NCBI GenBank assembly: GCA_002335605.1
Contig: BEDY01000007.1
Span: forward strand, 186,001-250,000
DNA from: Prillingera fragicola
Lineage: Eukaryota; Basidiomycota; Tremellomycetes; Trichosporonales; Trichosporonaceae
Length of the DNA: 64,000 nt
Reading direction: 5' to 3'
Shown one piece after another: positions 42,887-54,813 of this stretch (position 1 is its first letter; the number at the start of each line of letters is the position of its first letter). The notes under the pieces were generated by a model, which made no database searches, was not told the origin of the DNA, and worked only from the letters and a program-made list of their open reading frames with translations. A program made the translations under genes and the position numbers.

Positions 42887-44730
42887 ATGGAAGACTACCA
42901 ATCCTACTCTGGCGAGAAGGGCCTCGACCCCACCCCAAGCGGCGGGAGGGGCAAGGGCTATGTCCCCACCCAGAGCGACATTACAGCTGAAGTCTTAGCC
43001 GCACACGAGCGGAATCTCAAGCGCGGCCTCAGCCAGCGTCATGTATCCATGATTGCGCTCGCGGGTATGCCTCGGCTGCGAGGCAAGTGGCGCTGACGCT
43101 CACAGGCGCGATCGGCACGGGTCTCTTTCTCTCCCTCGGCGGCAGTATCGCGACCGGCGGCCCGCTTGGGTCCCTCCTCGCGTACATTTTTATCGGGCTG
43201 ATTGTTTGTGCGGTCCAGTTTGCGCTCGGTGAGGCCACGGCGCTCGTCCCCGTCACTGGCTCGTTTGTGCGGCACGCCGAGCTGTGGTGCGATCCTGCGC
43301 TTGGGTTTGCGCTCGGCTGGAATATTGTTTATGGCAATGCGCTGTCTGTGAGTCGGCCGCGGTGTGGATGCGTGCTGATGGTGCAGGTGCCATCCGAGAT
43401 CTCGGCCATTTGCGTGCTGTTCAGCTTCTGGACCGACTTGAACCAGGCCGTGTTTATCGTCATCTTCATCCTCCTCACTGCCGCTGTGGGATTCATGAAG
43501 ATTCGGTACTTTGGTGAAGTGGAAGTGAGGCAGCGGGGAGTAGCTCCAGCTAACTTGTGCTAGTTCTTCTTTGCGATAATCAAAATCCTCCTCGTCGTCG
43601 GCATCATCCTAATGGGCCTGATCATTGACCTCGGCGGCGTCAAGGGCGTCGACCGCATCGGTTTCCGCTACTGGCGCGACCCAGGCCCCTTTGTGCCCCT
43701 CATTGCCGAGGGCTCGCTAGGCCGCTTCCTCGGCTTCTGGGCCGTGCTCATCAACGCCGTCTTCTCCTTTTCCGGCGTAGAGAGTATCGCCATGGCAGCG
43801 GCCGAGACGCGTAACCCGCGCGTAGCGATTCCCAAGGCGTGTAAACGCGTGTTTGCACGCGTGTCCATCTTTTACGTCCTCGCCGTCCTGATTGTCGGCA
43901 TGATTGTGCCCTCCAACGACCCCGACCTCGGTGAAGACTCGGGCACGGCCGCAACGTCGCCATTTGTTCTCGTCGCCAAGCGCGCAGGCATCACGGCCGT
44001 CCCGTCAATCATCAACGCGGTCGTCATCACCTCGGCATTCTCGGCGTCCAACCAAGCCCTCCTGGCCGGAACCCGTGTGCTGTACGGCCTGGCACTCAAG
44101 GGCCACGCACCAAGGGTCTTTCTCTGGACCAACGGCTGGGGCACGCCGTTTGTCTGCGTGGGGCTGTATGTTCTCTTGAGCTTTTTGAGCTTCATGTCCA
44201 TGTCCAGCGGGGCGTTGACAGTGTTCTACTGGTTCCTCAACCTCGTTGGGTGCGGTGTGCTCATCTCGTGGAGTGCGGTCCTGTTCATCCACCTGAGGCT
44301 GCGCTATGCTTTCCGCGTGCACGGCATTGATCCCAAGCGGCTGCCGTGGTACAACTCGTGGACTCGTGAGTAGTAAGCCGAGTACGGTGCTAACAAGCCC
44401 AGCGTACAGCTCGGCAATCGGTCTCTTCTTCACCTGTCTCCTCCTCCTCACCAACGGCTTCCAGACATTCACCAAGGGCAACTGGTCGGCCGCAAGCTTC
44501 ATCACCTCCTATCTGTGAGCCGCCCGCACCCAACCAGCAACTGACAACGCAGCGACATTGGCCTCGTGGCCGCAGCATACACATTCTGGAAAATCTTCAA
44601 GCGCACTCGCTGGGTTCACCTGCGTGACCTGCCGCTCGAGGAGGTGTTGCAGGCGATTGAGCGCAACCCCGATGAACCCGACCCGCCGGCCAAGGGGTGG
44701 GTGAGGTTGATTTCTTGGATGTGGGATTAG
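42887..44730 (+). CDS. Amino-acid permease (APC/YAT family)
   Basis: A plasma-membrane amino-acid importer with about 12 membrane segments. Six exons (42887-43064, 43106-43347, 43387-43524, 43564-44365, 44403-44514, 44553-44730) encode 549 residues, typical for the family. The first helix motif AIGTGLFLSLGG, the ETRNPRVAIPKA loop and the YNSWTPYSSAIGLFF segment near the end are standard fungal permease signatures. All introns are 36-41 nt and keep frame. The ATG directly follows CTAACCCCAG, which looks like an intron acceptor, suggesting a 5' UTR intron. Substrate cannot be predicted. Confidence 0.92.
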
Positions 44731-45672
44731 TGTATCCGCTTCGTTGGCGCGTAGGGTTACTAATAGCAGTTGAGGCTCGGATGGAGGGTTCTCATGTATT
44801 GCTTGCTTGCAGATGCACTTGTGCTCATGCCGTTGCGTGGGGCAGCACCACTGGGATGTTTCCAATGACACGAAGAAGGTCCGGAATACTGTTCCCATGT
44901 ACTGTCCAACAAGCTGGCACCCCCGGCCTCGCCCAGCTCTCAGTCTTAGCCAGCCACCCATGCACACACCATGGTCATTTTAGAGCATGCGCAATAGGTT
45001 TCAAGTTCATAGCAACGTCCTACTCTGTCGTCGGACGACAAGAACTCATGGCACAGGTTAATTGCTCAGCCGATGCAGAAGGGCAAAAGATCTGCCTGTC
45101 CACCTCTCCGTCCATGACCATCAACGCTACCCCCACTGCCGTTTGTACAACGTAGAGGAATCATGGCTAACCAGTGTGATCAGCTATCATAGCTCTTGTT
45201 CCAGTGTCCTTTGCATGCTGCATGACCGTCGCCGAGGTGCTGACATGTAGGTCGGAAAAGGGGACAATTAATTCAATAATTTTATTTGGCAGCCCTTGCA
45301 AGTGATGTTGATGACTTGCCGCATCCTCTCAAGAACCTTTCACATCTGCATGGCAGGCAAGGCTGCCCTATTGTACCTACCGGCCACTGCTCATTCTCCT
45401 TTGCAACTGAAATTGCAGGAGGAGAAGCCAGGCACGCAGACGAGTGTCTGCCAGGCAGAAACACACTACCGGCACCTAAATTCCGCTCTCAGATTTTGTA
45501 GTGTGTTTTTGCTCAAGTCATCAAAACACACTATCAAACATCTACCGAGGGGACCCCTTCATAGTATGATTTGTAACATAGTAATCGGAACCAACATGCC
45601 CACGCGTCGGCACCAACGACCCAGCCAAAGAAACCCATGATACATGCACAGTGTCTAGCTCTATCTCGATGC
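44731..45672. other. Convergent intergenic region
   Basis: About 940 bp between the permease stop and the NOP14 stop. An AT-rich tract occurs near 45265-45290. No gene recognised. Confidence 0.5.
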
Positions 45673-48480
45673 TCATCCCCTGCGCCTCTTCTCGCGCTTC
45701 TTCTCGCGCTCCATCTCCTTCTCCTCTGCGCGCTCCACATTGATGCTTCCCGTAATCTTGCGCATGCGGGCATTGTAGTCGGCGTCCTTTGCGCGCTGCT
45801 CCTTGTCCTTTTCCGCGGCCAAGAACCGGTTGTCCTTGCGCAGCTCGCGGATGGCGCCCTTGCGCTCCTTCTTGTACTCTGCCTTGAGCTTGTTGGCCGC
45901 GTTGCGCTCCACGTCCGGGTCGTAGTGCTTGCCGGGGGCAAAGTCGGCTTCGAACTTGGGTGCGTACGAGGCAATGGGGATGGGCTTGTGGTCCTGCAGG
46001 GTGAGGGGGAGGCGCGAGTCGCCGGCCAGGCGGAGCTGGTTGGCGAGCGTGGCCGAGGTGTTGTCAAAGACGGATTTCAACTCGGGGTGCAACTTTGTGG
46101 CGCGCGAGCCGGTAAGCACCGACAGGACAGGGGTGAAGATCTCGATGAATGCGGGCGACGAGTTGTACAGCGAGGCGAAAGTCGAGATCAGCTGGAGAGC
46201 AACCGAGAGCACATCGGCCTTGGCTTGTGCCTCGTCGGTCTCATTCAGCGCACCCACAAGATCGGCAGGGCGCTGCGGTGCCACACTCGTCGTCATCGTA
46301 ATGTCGCAGCTGATAATGTCCGGGTAGGCCGAGACTGGTGCGGCATCCTTCCTGCGCTTGAGGAGGCAGAGGACAGCGGTGGCGATAAAGGTAATGACCT
46401 CGGGGACCAGGCGCTTGGACATTGCCTCGTACTGGGCAATGATCGAGCAGAGGAACAATCCAGAGGCAAGGTCCTTGACGCTGCGGATACGCGACTGCGT
46501 CAAGTACTGGCCAATGAGGAGCGCAGCAGGCTGGGCAACGGGGTGCGACTTGTCGGACGTCGACCAGGTGGTGCCAACCAACCTCAAGAGGACGAGCTCG
46601 GGTGCTCCGGGAAGTGTCTTCGAGTCGAGATTGGCGGCACCCCGCGCAAGACCACGCTGCAGGTTCTTTTGCATGAGACTCAACTTGGACACAAAGTGCG
46701 AAGCAGCAGTGAGGGGGTTGAGCTTGATGAGCGCAGCAAGGTGGGGGCCGAGCTGAGAGATAATGTCAAATGGTGGCTCGTCAGACGAGGCGAGGATGAG
46801 GATGTAGTCGAGTAGAACACCGAGGAAAGCCTGGAGCTTCTCCTTGTTGCCCTGGGCCAAGCTAGGGTGATGCAATGCCCGGATACGCTGAACGACGATA
46901 GGGAGAGCCGAGTCCTCGAGACCCTCCATGGCGTCCTCGAGCTCGTCAACCGATTGAGGGCAAGAGAAGGTGAACGGAATCTCCTTGACGGCGGGAGCCT
47001 TGCCCTTGCCCTTGGACTTGGACTTGCGGACCAAGGCAGGAGCCTCGTCGTCCTCCTCGTCCGACTCGGCAACCTCATCGTCGAGGTCCTCCATAGCCGA
47101 CATCTCGTCGTCGTCGTCGTCGTCCTCATCGTCGTCGTCCTCATCCTCATCGTCCTCGTCACCGTCCTCATCTCCGCTCTCGCCATCCTCCTCATCCGAG
47201 CTCTCGTCAACCTTCATGGTCTCGATGGCCTCACGAGTCAGACCAGGACCAAGAAGCGAGATACCTCCATCCTCGTCAACCTCGCCGGCAAAGTCGTCGT
47301 CCAGGTCATCCGCGTCCGGTGCGCGGTCACCAGTCTTGCGCTTCTTGCGACCACCCTCCTCCTCGTCCTCCGACTCCTCGCCACGCATACGACGCTGGCG
47401 CTTGGCCTCGGCCTGCTCGAGCTTCTCCTTTTCCTCGATAGCCTGCTCCTCCTCGGTCTTCGTACGGTCCTTAGGCTTGGCACGTGCGTCGAATGCGAGG
47501 GAGCGCACATGCTGGTCATAGTCGCGGTCCTGGTGCTCTTCCGCAATGGGCACGTGGGCGCGGGAGGGGCCGGGAAACTGAACAACGGGCTTGACAGGCT
47601 TGACGCCGCCAAGGAGCTCACGCAGCTCGTCGAGTCCCTCGTCGAGCTCCTCACGCATCTCGGCGTCGGCCTCGTTCTCACGCTGCCTGACAGCCTGGTT
47701 GTCAGCGCTACTCTCCACGGTAAACCCACCTTGTACTCCTTGCTCTTGGCAATAATCTCGGACATGACCTCGGCCTTGCTCTTCTTGCGCGGCTCGTCGT
47801 CGTCCTCGCCCTCGTCCTCAAAGCCCCCAAAGTGCTGGCTGTTGACCTGGCGGCGCGAGATGGCTCCATTGTCCTCGTCGTCCTCGCCAAAGCCAAACGC
47901 ATCAAAGTCATCCCCAGGGAGATCGTCCACTGCGCGTCCACCGTGGGTGAGACCACCGAGCGCAAAGCCGTCCTCGTCTCCAAAGTCCTCGTCGTCCTCG
48001 ATGTTGAACATTCCCTTCTTGCCCTGGCCACGCTGGCGCTCGCGCGTGTAACGCTCAAGCATGCGGTCTTCGAGTGACATGGTCGGATCGGCCTCACCGA
48101 AACGACGGTCACGGAAGGTACCAGTGTGGTCCTTGAGGTTGTGCTCAGGCAGCAACGTCTTGCGACGCTGCTCCAGACCAGCCTGACGGCTCAGAGTCGG
48201 GCGACCGGTGACACCCTTCAAGTTGCGTCCGCCAACATCGTGCTTAACCTGAACTGTTAGCAAACATAATTGGCAGCCCCGAGCTCACTTTTGTCTCGCG
48301 TTCGTCAAACTTGTTGAACTTGGCGCGAATCTCATTAAGCCGAGCAGCCTTCTTGACGCGGTCGACGTCCTGAGCTCCACCTTTCCTTCCCTTCTTGTTG
48401 TCCTTTTTTGAGGCAGTCTTGCGATTCAGCCCGGCAGTGTTGAGCGCCGCTTTGAGCTGCGACAGCTGAGATGGGGCCAT
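45673..48480 (-). CDS. NOP14: Nucleolar protein NOP14
   Basis: A component of the SSU processome (U3 snoRNP) needed for 18S rRNA maturation and 40S assembly. Exons 48480-48289, 48248-47730 and 47694-45673 encode 910 residues. The start NxLKxxL and family segments KHDVGGRNLKGVTGRP, TFRDRRFGE, FTFSCPQSVDEL and the basic C-terminus (KEMEREKKREKRRR) all fit NOP14. Acidic runs of aspartate/glutamate occupy about 350-400. The first intron ends at TTCAG and the second has a TGAC branch; joins are in frame. Convergent with the permease, divergent from VPS34. Confidence 0.95.
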
Positions 48481-48701
48481 GGTGTTGTAGTGGAGAGGAT
48501 GTAACAGCGCTGCACTGACAAGTCTGTATACAGATTGAGCTTGAACTTTTGGAGGGTGGCGAAATGACACGTATTGATTTGATACGGAGATTAGATCCAT
48601 GTCCGTTCGCCGCCCAAGCCCACAGCGTCATGCATCTACCTCTTGAGCAACAACATTCACCCCATACGCATTGCATTGGCCCGTGTCTGCTGCATATCAT
48701 C

Positions 48702-51554
48702 ATGCAGTCAGAGCCATCAAGAGACAAGGATCTCTCGTTCGCGAAACTGGGAGATCTGGGGCTGCACGTCGCTATCAAAATGTGAGCTCTAGCCCTTGCT
48801 CACCGCGGCTGACCAGTCCAGTGTCTCGCTCGAAGGCCGGATTCCTAAGCGCACATATACCACCATCTTGGAAGATGAGAACTCGAGGCACTCTGGTGTC
48901 GACAAGGGGTGGGTTGCTTATTACTCGTCAAGCATGTGCTAACCTGTAGGGGCTTGGCCGACCTGTACGTGACCTGTCAGCTATGGACCGACGGCAAGCC
49001 GTCAACGCTACCGTTCCGGACGGCATGGAAGGACTTTGCGAGGTCATATCTGTGAGCATGTGTGGACAAGACTGTGCTAATTGGCAGGTGGAACCAGACC
49101 ATGGTGCTCCCTATTAGCTACCCGAGCTTGCTCCCAACGTCCCAACTCGCCTTTACGATTTGGGATGTCCAGGGCGCCGGCAAGGCGGTTCCAGTGGGCG
49201 GCACGACGATGACCATGTTCAGCTCGGACAGGTGCGTTCTTCTTCTGACCGTTGCTGACCAGTAGGACATTGCGACGCGGGCAGCAGCGACTCTTTGTCC
49301 ACCGCGGCGTCGAAGCAGACCCCAAACCTGAGACGACGACACCCAGCGAGTTGACGGGCGGCAAGGATGAGATGGGACGCTTGGAGCATCTGGTCAAGGA
49401 GTACGAGAAGGGGGATATTCCCAAGATTGACTGGCTGGACCGGATAGCGTTCAGGCAGATTGAGCATGCCCATGCTGTAAGTGGGCGCTGGCATATCCGA
49501 GCTGACACGGCAGGCCGAGGCAACCAAATCTGACAACCTCTACCTCTACATCGACCTGCCTCGTTTTGATTTTCCCGTTGTCTTCTCAGAGAACGAGGGA
49601 GCCATTCCCCTGCCTCCGGCACCCGTCCCCCATCCTCTCCCCGCACACCAGCACGGACCGGTCTTGCCACCAGACGCGCTCACGACAGACAAGCACCTAT
49701 GGAAGCTGTACGACCCCGATTCCTGGCGCGAGAACCCAGTAGAGATCAAACATCGCAAGCTTCTGCGTAGCCAGAGGCTGGGTGATGAGGGGCGCGACCT
49801 CAAACCCAGTCCAGCGGATCGCGATCGGCTCAACGAAATCTTCAGCCTTCCGCCCACAGCATCCTTATCAGCCAACGACAAGGATCTGCTATGGAAGTTC
49901 CGATTCTCGCTCTTCCGCTCTCCTAGGTCTTTGACAAAGTTCTTGAAGTGCGTGACGTGGTCGGACCCTGTCGAAGCCAAGCAGGCAGCCGAGAAGCTCT
50001 TGCCGCTGTGGGGCCAGGAGGTCGGCATGGACGATGCGTTGGAACTACTCGGCCCTGGATTCACAGATCGGCGCGTACGTGCCTTTGCTGTCAAGCGACT
50101 GGAGCGTGCCGACGACGAGGAGATCTTGCTGTATCTCTTGCAACTTGTTCAGGCGCTCAAATTTGAACAAGAGCCGACACCGAGCACGCGGTCCCATCGT
50201 CGGCGAGAATCGCGTAACAATGAAGGCGAAGGGACGGGTGACAGTGGACTCGCGCAGTTTCTGATTGATCGGGCCGTGGCCAATCCCGTGTTCGGTACGA
50301 CATTTCACTGGTACCTCACCATCGAGTGCAATACGCGCACGTCAGTCGGCAAGATGTTTACTCGCGTGGCGTTCCGGTTCCAGGCCAAGCTGGCCGAGAC
50401 GCCTGAGGGTATGGCTCAGCGCGATGTCTTGCGCAGACAGGGAGATCTCGTGGAAGCGCTGTCTGCACGCGCAAAGGACATTCGCGCGTCAAAGGACTCG
50501 CGATCCAAGAAGATTGACAAACTGCGCGCCTACATTGCGGATGGAAAGCACAACCTGTGCCCTCTACCAGCGCCACTGGCTCTGCCCTTGAATCCAAGGG
50601 TGACTGTCGCGTCTATTGCGCCAGAAAAGTCGTCCATCTTCAAGTCCAACCTCCTGCCGCTGCTGCTGTGGTTTGAGACAGCGGATGGCGCAGATGGGGA
50701 CTCGGAAGTCGAAATAGATGCCGAGCATCTCATGCCTGACTATCCTATCATCTTCAAGAATGGCGATGACTTGCGGCAGGATCAGCTCGTTATCCAGCTA
50801 TTCACTCTCATGCACAGGTTGCTTCGCAAGGAGAACCTTGACTTGCGACTGAGTCCGTACTCTGTCCTCGCCACGTCGCCTTCGGAGGGTATGATCCAGT
50901 TTGTGCCCAGCAAGTCGCTCGCGGCCATCATGGCCGAGTATGGCAATCTGCAAAACTACCTGCGCGAGAGCCACGCCGACGTTGGTGCGCTTGGCACGTA
51001 CGGCATCGAGGGCGGCGTGATGGACACCTTCATCCGCAGCTGCGCTGGCTACTCGGTCCTCACCTACGTTCTCGGCGTAGGCGACCGCCATCTCGACAAC
51101 CTGATGCTGTCCCCCGACGGCCACTTCTTTCACGTCGACTTTGGCTACATTCTCGGCCGCGACCCAAAGCCCTACCCGCCTCCAGTCAAAGTGTGCAAGG
51201 AAATGGTCGACGCAATGGGCGGCACGGCGTCAGCGCATTACGCGCGATTCCAGAGCTTGTGCTACACTGCGTTCATTGGGTTGCGCAAAAACTCGAACCT
51301 CATCCTCAACCTTGTCGCACTCATGGTGGACGCGGGCATCCAGGACATCCAGCTCGAGCCCGACAAGGCCGTGTGGAAGGTGCAGGAAAAGTTTATGCTG
51401 GATTTGGCAGAAGAGGACGCCATCAAGCAGTTTGAAGTCTTGCTGAGCGAGACGTCGTACTTGACCGCCATGTTTGACCGGATCCACGACTGGTTAGTGG
51501 CTCCTCTCCATTCTTGAAGCTGACAGTCACAGGGCCCAGTATTTGCGTGATTAG
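48702..51554 (+). CDS. VPS34: Class III phosphatidylinositol 3-kinase VPS34
   Basis: The sole PI3K of most fungi; it makes PI3P for vacuolar sorting and autophagy with VPS15 and VPS30/Beclin partners. Exons 48702-48781, 48822-48908, 48950-49051, 49088-49231, 49266-49476, 49514-51492 and 51533-51554 encode 874 residues, as in the yeast protein. The N-terminal C2 domain starts RDKDLSFAKLGDL and IVSLEGRIPKRTY; a helical accessory domain follows. The kinase domain shows DDLRQDQL, the catalytic loop GVGDRHLDN (D732) and DFG (D750, HVDFGYILGRDPKP). The last 7 residues, AQYLRD after HDW, lie in a separate 22-nt exon, which a simple ORF would miss. Confidence 0.96.
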
Positions 51555-52251
51555 ATGTTCTGGTGTCGCTGGCAAGCTGAGGTGGCTGGGAACCGCGTTG
51601 CGGTCGATCTGTTGTATGCACATTGGGTGTAGACCCAATCCCCAGCTCTCTAGGCGCCTAGACGTAGAGACCAAGAAGTGTAGCGTGCCACTAGCTAGCT
51701 GTGGGAGAAAGAGCAAGAGTCGTGCTAGTGGACGGAGCGGAATTCGGACAGTGTCCGTGAGCCATACCACCGTAATGGCTGATCATTACTTGTGCGGTGA
51801 TGTGTTGTGCAGCTGAGTAGTGACAGTAATTCCTGCATGTATGCTTGGCTGTGCATAGAGGTATCCATGTGGGCCGAGGAGGGTACAAATGAGGTAGCCA
51901 TGCATGGGACTGTTGCTGCAGCCAGGCAGCGGCACAAGGACAATGGGGGACCCCACCCCACATGCTCCTCTGCAGGGTTCAGTGGCCGTTGCCGCTTTCA
52001 CCTTTGACACTTCTTCTTATTCTTCTTATTCTCGCCCTCATCCTCACACTCTGGCATCAACCACAAGCCCCTGCTCACAAGAGACACATCCTCGTCGCCA
52101 CTGGCATCCACCACACCACACTCGCCACCACAGCCACAGCCCCTCGAGGGCCACGGCCCCCTCCGCCTCCCCCTCCAACTCACAACCCCGCCATCCATCG
52201 CCGCTCTCCGCCGCCGCTGCACAAGCCAATCCCAACCACGCAACACATCGA
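51555..52251. other. Intergenic region upstream of the Zn-cluster regulator
   Basis: About 700 bp, the right half being a long C/T/A-rich leader (52010-52240) typical of 5' UTRs here. No gene recognised. Confidence 0.5.
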
Positions 52252-54558
52252 ATGTATCACCAATCCTCATCACTACCCACAGGGAACATGCTCTCAACCG
52301 CCCCAGATCCCCTGTTTTCCACGCTCATGAACAACGGCGCCTCGTCGTCCACAAGCACAGAGACTGGCGCAGACAAGCGCAGGAAGGCCGCCGCACCCTA
52401 CGTGACACCGAGCCGGCCAGCGTCGACGCGTGCAATGTCGGGCCTGATTACGAGTCCCGAGAGCGGGGCGGCGCTCAGTGTCGATGACGACTTTGAGGGT
52501 GTCAATGGGAATGGGACCGAGAGACGCAAGCCGACCAGGAGTGGATCAGGCGGCCCGCCGGCTGTGCTTACTAGTACGTCTTGCTGCTTTGCTGCCGAGA
52601 GATCTTAGAGCTGACAAGCAACTACAGGTTGTGAAGCGTGCCGCAAGGGAAAGTGAGTTGCCTCCCCTCAGTCTCTGTGTTTGCGATGTAGCTGACGCAC
52701 AAGGCGACGATGCGAGCCCTCACCGCTCGTGCCAGCCGACCACCCGGACGTCGCCAAGTTGCCGTGTGCGCGATGCCGCCGTTTCGCGCTGGAATGTGTG
52801 CGCATGCGTGTAACTCGTCGCAAGGGGCCGGCGCCAGTGTATGTTCTTTGTTCGGGAGATGGGGATGGGGCTGACTGGTAGTGACTTGAGCGCGATCTCG
52901 GACGCCGCGCACGGGTTCAACGCGGCGTTGGGCTCGGGAGACAGTGTCGAGGCGTCCAAGCCGCTGTCGCTTGGCAACTCTATGCCGACGTCGGGGATCC
53001 CTAGCTCGGTCAGCAGCACGGTGCTGCCGTTTGACATTGGGAGTGTTGGAGGCAGCGGCTCGAGTGCACTGTCGACTGCGTTCCCGCTTCTAACTGCTGC
53101 GTCGCCCAATACGGACGCGTCGACGATCCCGAGCAGTCTCGACCAGGTCGTGTCGCCAGCTGTCGTCGATACAGTCATGACGCTCTTCTTCGACTATGTC
53201 TACCCTCTCACGCCAATCCTTCACCGTCCGACCTTTCTCGCGGACCTGGCAGCACGGCGTGACAAGACGGACCCAGTGTTCTTCTCGCTCGCACTGGTCA
53301 CTATTGCCTCGACACTCGTGCAGGTGCCTCGCATACTCGTCAATCTGGAGAAAGAGGAGGTCGAGTCACTCGCACGCAGGTGTGTGCGCGTCTCGAAGGC
53401 AAAGATGGCATTTATCTGGGACGATCCTGTGCCAGTACGCTCCGAGTTCAGTGAGTATTGCCGGTTGGCAGTCACTGATGACAGTTACAATATTCTACCT
53501 CGAGGGAATTGTGCATCTCCTGCTAGGAAACAACACTGCGCACGTCGTCGTCACTGCCCAGGCTAACCAGTGCGCGCTTGCTCTGCGTCTAAACGAAGAG
53601 TCGAGCTACGAGGGGCTCAATCCCATCGAGAGCGAGGTTCGGCGTCGCATCTACTGGCTGCTCTTCCAGGCCGACAAGTCGAGCGCCTGCCTGCGTGCGC
53701 GCACAATCTGCCTTCGCCTCGAGGACGCACCAGGATTGAGGCTTCCTGCAGAGGTAGACGACGAACAGATCACCCTGAACGGCATCCTCCCACAGCCTGT
53801 TGGCCGCACCCCCGTCATCACCGGCTTCAACATTGTGACCAACCTCTTCCGCATCCTCAACGATGCTCTCCTGCTTCAGCGCCGCAAGGCTTCTCCAAGT
53901 GTGGACAGCATTCTTGCCGATCTGCAAAACGTCAACCAACTCCGCGAACGCACCATGAACGCGACGACCGACGTGGCCAGCCCCCTCCGCATGCGACCCG
54001 CTTATGACTCGCGTGCGGCTTCACCTGCGCCAGGGTGGGAGACCAACCTCCAGAACCGTTTCCTCGACTTTTTCGCAAGCGCAGCCCACACGGGCAACAT
54101 CAACTCGTTCATGGTAATGCAGGGCAACATTCTGGTCACACAGCAGGTCATCCGTCTTGTTCTCCTCCAGACGCGCGAGGCGCTACTCGCCCAGCTGGCA
54201 GCGCTCACGCACATGCCGCTCCAAGGGGTGGGAGGACTTGCAGGCGTGCAGAACGATGAAGTCGCCGAGGACATTGCGTGCGACTTGCTCGACGGCTTGA
54301 ATAGCCTGCCGGAAGAGTGTGTGGCGACCAACGGACCGAGTCTGGTGCATAAAGTGCGCTTTGTGGCGATTCAGCTCATGGAGGGGTCGACTAGTTCGAG
54401 TCCGCAGACTGTGCGAGCGTGAGTAGTCGTTTATTCTTTCACTGCAATGTGCGGTTGCTGACAGCTTGTCTAGGCAGACGCTGCTGATGCAGTTCTTGTC
54501 AGTGCTGAGCGTTATCGAGGGCATGTACACTTTTGGCCGGGACGTGCAGGCCGAGTAG
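52252..54558 (+). CDS. Zn2Cys6 fungal transcription factor
   Basis: Exons 52252-52573, 52628-52652, 52704-52838, 52882-53450, 53485-54418 and 54474-54558 encode 689 residues. Cysteines C109, C112, C119, C137, C140 and C147 form a Gal4-type binuclear zinc cluster (CEACRKGKRRC, then CARCRRFALEC); the loop between the third and fourth cysteines is long (17 residues, usually 5-16). The middle domain (about 290-530) with FFDYVYPLTPILHRPTF and WLLFQADKSSACL fits the fungal-specific transcription factor domain. The zinc cluster is spread over two exons. Target genes unknown. Confidence 0.88.
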
Positions 54559-54813
54559 GGACACTTTGGGAGGGGAAGATTTCTGGGATTAGCTGGGTTA
54601 TAGCTGTCAATGTCATGGTAGTAGCAGTCACAGCGAGTCGTGCTCTGGGCCCAGCAGAAGAGCAGAAAGCAGCCCAAGAGTGCACGAGAGAGAATGACCT
54701 CCACCCTCGCGCCACCCAAACCTGCACCCACTCGCAAAAACGGAACCAAATGACGCTCTCCTCAATTATTTCACCTTGCAACCTCTCTGCTTCAACAACA
54801 TTCACAACACTCA

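Noticed and set aside
46867..48051. 394-codon ORF antisense to NOP14
   Set aside because: Leu/Val-rich mirror of NOP14 acidic codons.
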